Origin: Paraglomus occultum
Taxonomy: Eukaryota > Glomeromycota > Glomeromycetes > Paraglomerales > Paraglomeraceae
DNA: 16,530 bases
Assembly: GCA_910592205.1 (NCBI GenBank)
Contig: CAJVPJ010000792.1
Location: 1 to 16,530 of the forward strand
Direction of reading: 5' to 3'
The notes below the pieces were generated by a model that was given only the letters and a program-made list of their open reading frames with translations, did not search any database and had not been told where the DNA came from. Shown here piece after piece: positions 10,169 through 16,530 of this stretch. The position numbers and the translations under genes are program-made. How positions within the stretch are numbered: position 1 is the stretch's first letter; each line of letters begins with the position of its first letter.

Positions 10169-10504
10169 CTACGGTGAACAGCACATTGTTGTCCTTATCA
10201 TTCTGATTTTCCCACTAAATCGAAGCTTGATTATCTGCAGATCTGTTAATTCGCACGAACCTTGTTTTAGTCCAAATTTGGTTAACAAGTGTTTGCTATG
10301 TAGCACCAGACAAGTCTTAAACACCATAAATTGAACGTATTTACTAAGTCGAGGCGGGCGCTTTCCCGTTTCTTCACAACGATATGCCAAGCCACGTTTA
10401 TTACCCATCTTAATACTCGCGTCGTCATCACTAACGTTTTTCGTAAACTCAAATGCAGCGTCAAGTAATTGTTTTGCACCCCAGCACCAATAGATGATTG
10501 TTCG
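10169..10504 (-). other. Open frame of 111 codons, first third weakly TPR-like; possible exon or remnant
   Basis: The minus-strand frame is open from just after TAG at 10507-10505 to TAG at 10171-10169. Its early part reads 'LLDAAFEFTKN' followed by 'NKRGLAYRC', which resembles the helix A and helix B pattern of a tetratricopeptide repeat (hydrophobic-Ala-Phe-x-Phe-Thr-Lys, then Asn-x-Gly-Leu-Ala-Tyr). The later part has no recognisable motif. No ATG occurs before codon 33, and a TTAG that could be a splice acceptor precedes codon 1, so it could be an internal exon. No partner exon was found. Decay or chance are equally likely. Confidence 0.2.
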
Positions 10505-11883
10505 CTAACTTATTCAGGAACTCAAAGCATTTGCTTTGCGAGTATTTTAGAGATTACACATTATTCTCGATTGGTCTAGGTTGTCCAGTTTTTGTGAGAA
10601 TAAGCGTTATTTTCGATCACAGCGACAGTAACCTGTTACGTGTAATATTATTGTATCATGAGGTAGATCCAAGCGTATACAAACGTAAAGGCTGTAGTAC
10701 GAGTAGTAATACCACAAGTTATTTGCGCTTATATAGATAGATCATTTATACAATGTTAAATACTATATGATTTGTAACAACTCAGTTGTTTATACGTATA
10801 GTAATGCCAACAACAAACTTTTATAATGTTGTTACTTGATTGTTTTTGCTGTTCCGAGTTCGGACTGGACATAAATTTCAAACTGACATACAACAGATTC
10901 GGAGAACGTATCACAGGCTGTTCAGTAAATCGCAAGTTTGGAAGACAACTTTGTCAGCCTCTTGAACCAATTATTTGAATCGATTCCCCGGTACGCAAAA
11001 TCTCACTGTAACTTTAGGTCTATAAGAAAAGTTTTACTATTACATTTTTTATTCGAAATGTGCAGGCAAATTTCGTTATTACGGTGCCGCACATTCAGTA
11101 ACTTTACCTGTCTACTTTAATACGGCCTTGTGTATTACATATATGCTTGTTTACAGAATACTTTTACAAATATTAGCATGTTAGTTTGTTCTGAAATGTC
11201 TTGCAAAATGGACAATAGTCTTGTTACTGTTATTGTGTTTAATAGCAAATAAATATGTCTTTGCTTGTTGCTTATTTTGTAAAATATTCTGTTTCAAATT
11301 ATCACTCGATTGGGTAATGGTAGCGTGTGAATTATAGTTTTAAACAATAGAGTTTATATAACAAAGACAATCTTGGTCCAGAACTAAGACAGGTCCCGAA
11401 CTGCAGAAATATTTCATAAACGGTAAATCAAAATGCATCGCCGCGTCTCGATTCACAAGAAACGAGAACGTCGATGCAGACAACAAAAGATTTATTTCCT
11501 ATTATTCCTCAAACTTTTTGTATGTAAATGTCAAAATGTATACCAAATGACATCGATATTTCCAAGGAAACCTGATAATACAAGACAAAGACCTACCTCG
11601 AAAAATCTAAAAGCAATTTGACATGCATAGTTATTTGGCAAGTTACACAGCTTTTACTAATTATAAAATGTTAACACAATTACATTCTTAATGTGTTTAC
11701 TGCCAGCCGCAATAGTAAGTACGATTAAACTTGTACGGGTTAATAATCTACAATCTGTTATCGTAATTTCAATGAAAATATTTAAACGTCAGCATGCTGA
11801 ATCTTTTTGCTCATCTTCCTTAACAATTTTTTAGCCACATAGCTCGCCCATTCCAATTTTATATTCTCACCGAAACAATTTTT

Positions 11884-11884
<1 letters not shown>

Positions 11885-11937
<53 letters not shown>
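11885..11937 (+). repeat. 53-bp run of A
   Basis: An uninterrupted run of 53 A on the plus strand. It could be the poly(A) end of a retroposed copy (element to its left), an expanded mononucleotide tract, or an assembly artefact in length. I saw no convincing target-site duplication around it; only CTTCC occurs on both sides. On the minus strand it interrupts an open frame with a Phe run, whose flanks look mildly coding. Confidence 0.85.
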
Positions 11938-11939
<2 letters not shown>

Positions 11940-12016
11940 TCCATTTTCCTTTTTTTATAAATTTTGGAAGACTCCGTAGAAACTGTTGGCACGTATGCCA
12001 TACAAAACTAAGCCAT

Positions 12017-12815
12017 GTGTGCAACAACAAACCCCAAAAATACAATTCACGTACTGTATTCCCGAAAACGAAACCGAGACGAACGATAATAATGATGATC
12101 ATGAAGCATTACAAGCGGGACATACAGTACCTACCTAGCACATTGGAAATTACCTACCTCTCTAACAAAAATTCGATTGATTTAATCATATTATCAAACG
12201 TCTTATTATCGATCAACGCAAACGAATGTCCGGAATCGCCTATGGTTATTAGATATATAAGGAAGGTAACAAGTCCACCACGTCTACTAATACTGGATTA
12301 AAGCTAGTCGTGACAGTCTCCGAATACATAAAAAAAAACGAAAAGCCCGTTAATGAAATAACGGTAACCCATCCTGTCACAGGTAGACTAAGTCAATCGA
12401 TCAACGCAGCCAGCACAGAAGAATGCTATTGTTCAATTTACTGGCATATTGATTATATACGAAGGCATTATCTACTGTGACGCACTGGACTTTTCGTTTG
12501 TCGGATCCAAATACGATGATATTATTACACCAATCCATAGTCGGTTGCCAAACCCGAAGCACACCCAAGTCTGCTGACAGCGGACGTATAGAAGCAATAC
12601 ATAAAGAACATAACGTAGCATCACAGACACCGACCAAGATCCAAAGTCTAACAAACGTTAAGCAAGAAACAGACAAAAGCCATCGATTCTCAGCCAGGAG
12701 ACATCGCTTTCTCCGTAATCAAAAAACAAACGACGATGCAGGGCAAAGCGAGGGAAGTCATAAAAAACAAAGAAATGACGAAATAACACAACATGTCTTA
12801 AATCAATTTGCGTAA
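12017..12815 (+). pseudogene. Patchwork of plus-strand open frames, probable decayed mobile-element or gene sequence
   Basis: Three plus-strand frames overlap end to end: 12017-12301, 12253-12480 and 12477-12815. The region is clearly less AT-rich than its surroundings and is rich in polar and basic residues; the last frame ends in a charged tract ('HKKQRNDEITQHVLNQFA'). Successive open frames that shift phase are what frameshift decay of one long coding region would leave. I recognise no domain. Because a helicase remnant follows 400 bases downstream on the same strand, it may be part of the same element, but nothing in the sequence proves a link. Confidence 0.3.
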
Positions 12816-13233
12816 TTTTTTTATTTTTTGAGTTACAATTTAAACTTATCGTACTGTATCTTAATTGGTATAAAGCAAGATACTTTATACAGTTACGCCG
12901 CTATATTATATCAATGGCACAAAAATGTCTGCATTTGCCTCGGAAATGTGGTTTAGAACGTCGGAAACTTATAATAATATTATATTTACTATTACGCACA
13001 ATCACTCAACTTTGCCCCTGTATTAGAAAAAAACGTCATCATACATAATAGTAACGTGGCGCATCTTTATGTCGCCCGATTATTTACTTTTATTTGCAGC
13101 TTAGTCACGAATTACAGTATATGTGGACATTTAATGATGCGAAAATTGAATAAAAAACTTTTGCATCATTAATAACGTATTACTCGTAGAAACGACAAAT
13201 ACAAATTTTCGAAGCCGTAGACTATATCGATGA
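12816..13233. other. Spacer between the two remnant regions
   Basis: About 420 AT-rich bases without a recognisable gene. An imperfect hairpin lies at about 12851-12895 (GTATCTT/AAGATAC and ACTGTAT/ATACAGT arms). Near its end, in another frame, 'FEAVDYIDDIY' at about 13208-13240 may be the upstream continuation of the helicase remnant that follows. Confidence 0.3.
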
Positions 13234-13703
13234 CATATACAACCAATTGATTTAACACAGTCAGATTTCAAACTCAAAACAAATTTGCCACCATCGACAT
13301 GCATACAACAAGGCGCAAGAGTCATGTATTTAAACAACTCGCTGATCGAAAAAGGTATCTGCAACGGTACAGTTGGGATTATTATTGACTTTGACAGAGA
13401 CATTCTTCAATCAAAGTAGGTGTTTTGTATACACAATAAAATGGTCCATCACTGGATATCTCGTCAAACATCTTATTTTTATACAGTAGGCCAAAAAAAG
13501 CGTCACGTACATAATTTTCCCTACAAAATTCATTTTGCACTTACTGCACACAAAACACAGGGCTCACACTACCGAACCTAACCTCAAATAAAATATTCTC
13601 CGCTGGTCAAGTGTATGTCGCAATAAACCGCTATTCATTATGGGGAATTACCCTCCGTAAAGATGCATTCATTATAGACAGAAGTGTAATTGAAGAATAC
13701 TGA
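13234..13703 (+). pseudogene. C-terminal remnant of a PIF1-family DNA helicase
   Basis: Plus-strand translation gives the end of a PIF1-type superfamily 1B helicase. In order: 'QQGARVMYLNNSLIEKGICNG' region (13306-13365), a TAG at 13417-13419, then in the same frame 'IHFALTAHKTQG' (motif V-like, about 13528-13563), a TAA at 13579-13581, and after a one-base frame change 'AGQVYVAINRYSLWG' (motif VI-like, about 13602-13648) ending at TGA 13701-13703. In intact relatives the last motif is usually followed by a Ser-Arg pair; here it is Asn-Arg. The Walker A part of the helicase was not found upstream. PIF1-like helicases are abundant in Glomeromycotina, both as stand-alone genes and inside Helitron transposons; which one this came from cannot be told. 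With one stop and one frameshift and no N-terminus it cannot encode a working helicase. Confidence 0.8.
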
Positions 13704-15731
13704 CACCTTCAACTCTTAGCAGAACAGTCACTTAGACAAATTACTCCAACTACTACTGAAACAGCCCATACATATTAGATCACTCTAGCTAAACTTACAA
13801 AACATACATGTTATTAACTACGCTAATACTATAGAAAATAAACTATTAAAAATCGTTTCAAATATCTATCTGCTTATATTGCACTATGCTCGATCGACAC
13901 AGTCCACGGCACCGGGCACAACAAAACTTTCCTAGTTTGTTATATAATTTGAGTAATCTCTATAGGAGTACACCTCTATTGTAAAACATAATTTGGCTGT
14001 CCCGACCGCGTTCTTTTATGGAGGGTTGACTGTAAACATTTTAGCGGAATACGCAAGACAGTAAATGAGATAAAATTATATAGGCAACAAGTGAGTAATT
14101 ATACATAGGACATGGAGGAATCATAATGAAATACGCTTTACTTAGAATAATCATTGTTATTATTACAGCAACTGTTTTTCACGATAAAACACGTTAGCAA
14201 ACTTTGCTATCGATGCAAAACGTTACTATTACTATTACTCGGACGGGGGTGTAAATCTTTAATTAGAAATTAGATTCTCAATTAGTTTAGTCAAATCTAA
14301 GAGAAAGTCCAAAATAAAGAGAAAATCTGTACGCTCCACTTACACGAAATTTTCAAGCCCGTCATTAGCTGAGAAATTTTGCTGAGGCTGCTGGGTTGTT
14401 TCGTATTCTCAACCAAAAAATTTGGAGCGTGGTAACGAAGGTATATTGTTATCTATTCTTATACTATTGTTTAGCTCTGCCGTATCAGGGTCTGATATCG
14501 GTAGTTTGCTAACCCCTTGTCTGTTATATCATTTGCCGTTAATTTACCGATTATTTTTAAAAAGCCCAGGCATATTTTTCAAATCGAGAAGGGATTTGAG
14601 AAAGTCTGAATATGTGCTGTGTGGCACGTACTCTTAAATTGACGTACGCACTTTTCTGATACTGTTACTGGAAAGTTATGAAATAAAACTTGCATTTGAA
14701 TTTTTATTAACGATATCGAATCATTGTTCGTACGTATATGACACTAACATGGTGTATCAATAGCACCGCTATTTATCGATAAACTATCAATACACATCTG
14801 ATATGTTACACAATAAAATTCTTTGTTTCTAGGGTAGAATAATCTACGGCCTGGTATATTTCCACGTTATCGTAATGCATTCATTAGTCTGTCTAGGACT
14901 CCAAAGTACTGAGGTGCTGAGATACCGAGATGCCGAGGAAATTTTGCTTCTATAGTAATAGATAGATGTAATAGTAATCGACATAATAATATCACGTATG
15001 GTAATCAATTCGTTTCAGGCTTTCAGCTTCTTTAGTTCCCAGGCGCGCAGGTTTTCCAGTTGTCATTTTGTTACCCGGTTTTCATTGCAACTAGCTAATT
15101 TTTGCACAATCAAATGTTATTTTGCGCAATCTTGACATGCATAGTAATAGTTGTACGCTTGCGTCCGGCAAGTTTCATCTACGTTGTTAAACCTGCATCG
15201 TTAGGAGCTACAATATCATTAAAAGAGTGATACCATCGATAAGCGGTGGAATAAATCAAGATTTTGATTCTTACAAAAAGTGCCAGACATTTATTTAATC
15301 GGAAGATTTCAAAAAAGCTTGGAATAACTCTTATCTACGGGATTTTTGCATTTTAGTCACAAGCAACCATTGCGTTTAAATACTATTATCCACGGTCAAA
15401 TGAAAGCAATCATGACGAAGAATTGAGCAAGATAATTTTGCGACTGCATGGATCACTTTGGGAGAGGTATAAAATAATGTTAGAAACGCAAAACTAACTG
15501 AACTTGACAATGAAGTTTAAACTGACCTGAACGTAGTTGCGCATTTTATTCATGTAATAAATTTAAATAATGACTACTATATTATATACTCAAATAGTCT
15601 ACTGGGAAAAAAGTCTAACAGTAAACGTGTGCAACTCATGACACGCTTAATGTCTAATTGGAAGAGAAGTGAACCCCTTGAGTAAACTCGTAAAAACAGT
15701 AAATAAACCGCGAATTACAAGAGCGTTTGTG
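13704..15731. other. Gene-poor stretch downstream of the kinase gene
   Basis: About 2 kb with no gene I can support. A 71-codon plus-strand frame (14422-14637) lacks an ATG, though its start looks hydrophobic. An 8-base inverted repeat (ACGCTCCA at 14331-14338, TGGAGCGT at 14423-14430) flanks about 84 bases just before it. A TATAAAATA string at about 15470 is not followed by a gene. An 8-bp tandem repeat at 14909-14940 is listed separately. Confidence 0.4.
14909..14940. repeat. Four-copy imperfect 8-bp tandem repeat
   Basis: Four consecutive 8-base units follow the pattern C-Y-G-A-G-R-(T/A)-(G/A): CTGAGGTG, CTGAGATA, CCGAGATG, CCGAGGAA. Differences are mostly transitions, so this looks like an ageing microsatellite/minisatellite. 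It is GC-rich against an AT-rich background. Confidence 0.7.
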
Positions 15732-15773
15732 TCACTAAATTATTAGACAATAAAACAATGTTAATATTGTAAG

Positions 15774-16530
15774 TTAACTTATTTGTATCAGCATGTAACC
15801 CATACCTGCAGCTGAATCCAAATTATAGCTATTTTTTGGTTTAGGCAAAGCTCCAGTAGGTAAGAGTGTGCTGGAATATTTACTCTCTTTCTCGAGACGT
15901 GATAAGGGTTTTACATGAGTATGATAGATAGTATTCCACACATTGTCACCGGATTTATACTTTTTCACTTTGTTAATAAGCCTCCTGATATCATGATAAA
16001 GTTTCGTTGCACCAGGACGCTTATCAGGATCAGCATTACAACACCGCTCGGCAAGTTTCTTGTATTCCTCTGGCGCAGAATCAGGCATCGACGGCCGGAG
16101 TCCCTCACAAACACGTATCGCCAGACATTTGTCAAAGGACCAATCCCTAAATGGTGGTTCACCAGTAGCAATCAAATACGTAATGATACCAAATGAATAC
16201 ACATCCGATTTCTGAGTAAATTTGCACGTATGGAAGACTTCCGGTGCAATAAAAGGCAAAACGCCTCGAATAGTTGAATTTGACTTGCGTGAATTCACTG
16301 ATTGTGAAAGACCAAGATCGCATATCAATGGTTGTATCTCATTATAACGCGTATTGTAATTATGCATAACAATGTTTCCGCCATGAAGATCACAGTGTAC
16401 TAATCCCGCATTATGAATAACATTTAGATAAAATGCAATACCGTCCAAACGCTGTAATTTATCCAACCACGTCAAGTTGTTAATATTTTGAACCAAATAA
16501 GACAAAAGACTGCCATTGTTAGAATATTGC
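15774..16530 (-). CDS. Protein kinase, TKL-like, C-terminal part (5'-truncated by the window edge)
   Basis: The minus strand is open from the window edge (16529) to TAA at 15776-15774: 251 residues of a kinase domain and tail. The first residues 'YSNNGSLLSYL' are the hinge and helix D region, so the N-lobe (glycine loop, Lys, Glu) lies outside. Counting from the first codon: catalytic loop 'HCDLHGGNIV' (Asp 47; Cys replaces Arg of HRD), metal-binding 'CDLG' (Asp 71; DLG instead of DFG), 'FIAPEVF' (93-99), 'KSDVYSFGI', and 'ADPDKRPGA'. The non-RD catalytic loop and DLG are typical of the large glomeromycotan TKL family, as is the tail 'LPKPKNS'. Likely a cytosolic Ser/Thr or dual-specificity kinase; substrate unknown. 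The 3' end is uncertain: a GTATGG donor (15805) and TTTAG acceptor (15735) would remove 71 bases and end the protein at TGA 15734-15732, right after 'NLDSAA', dropping nine residues. Active-site residues visible here are intact. Confidence 0.88.
   Translation of the reverse strand, partial: QYSNNGSLLSYLVQNINNLTWLDKLQRLDGIAFYLNVIHNAGLVHCDLHGGNIVMHNYNTRYNEIQPLICDLGLSQSVNSRKSNSTIRGVLPFIAPEVFHTCKFTQKSDVYSFGIITYLIATGEPPFRDWSFDKCLAIRVCEGLRPSMPDSAPEEYKKLAERCCNADPDKRPGATKLYHDIRRLINKVKKYKSGDNVWNTIYHTHVKPLSRLEKESKYSSTLLPTGALPKPKNSYNLDSAAGMGYMLIQIS

Larger units (their letters stand above)
9813..11884. other. Gene-poor stretch upstream of the actinoporin-like gene
   Basis: About 2 kb after the promoter of the minus-strand actinoporin-like gene. 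It contains scattered short open frames on both strands (for example 10498-10740 +, 10938-11120 +, 11433-11621 +), none with an ATG-led, recognisable protein or partner exons I could join. The one stretch with some protein-like character (10504-10169, minus) is listed separately. No tRNA, rRNA or long repeat was seen. Confidence 0.4.

Noticed and set aside
14422-14637. 71-codon plus-strand frame with a hydrophobic, signal-peptide-like beginning
   Set aside because: No ATG start and no recognisable mature part; hydrophobicity is expected in T-rich DNA.
14992-15066. Minus-strand 24-residue ATG-led frame, Lys/Glu-rich ('MTTGKPARLGTK')
   Set aside because: Looks protein-like but is too short, with no joinable exons found.
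1-16530. Searched for CRISPR arrays, rRNA, tRNA and bacterial operon signals
   Set aside because: None seen; spliced genes show that this is eukaryotic nuclear DNA.

Overview
This is eukaryotic DNA, most likely from an arbuscular mycorrhizal fungus (Glomeromycotina, Rhizophagus-like). It is AT-rich. The genes are split by introns of mostly 50-145 bp with GT...AG ends. The gene content fits families known to be expanded in these fungi: a BTB-BACK-TLDc protein, an F-box protein, and a TKL-type kinase with an HCDLHGGN catalytic loop, a DLG motif and a 'LPKPKNS' tail. The genus is an inference from gene families, not a proven assignment.

Layout. Positions 331-2018 (+) hold a two-exon BTB-BACK-TLDc gene. 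Positions 2667-4969 (+) hold an eight-exon neurochondrin-like gene. Positions 6152-7319 (-) hold a two-exon F-box protein that converges on it. Positions 9064-9812 (-) hold a three-exon, apparently intact gene for an actinoporin-like pore-forming protein of about 183 residues; this is the most unusual gene here. Positions 15774-16530 (-) hold the C-terminal part of a protein kinase that runs off the window.

Between the actinoporin-like gene and the kinase lie about 6 kb without a convincing intact gene. This stretch contains a 53-bp A run, a patchwork of open frames at 12.0-12.8 kb, a broken C-terminal remnant of a PIF1-family helicase at 13.2-13.7 kb, and a small 8-bp tandem repeat at 14.9 kb. 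Two further stretches on the minus strand (about 7.48-8.63 kb and 10.17-10.50 kb) look partly coding but could not be assigned.

The genes do not form a pathway or operon. The BTB and F-box proteins would both be substrate adaptors for ubiquitin ligases, and the kinase belongs to a signalling family, but their adjacency probably reflects family expansion rather than shared function. Exon boundaries were worked out by eye from frame continuity, splice-site form and family similarity; no database search was run.
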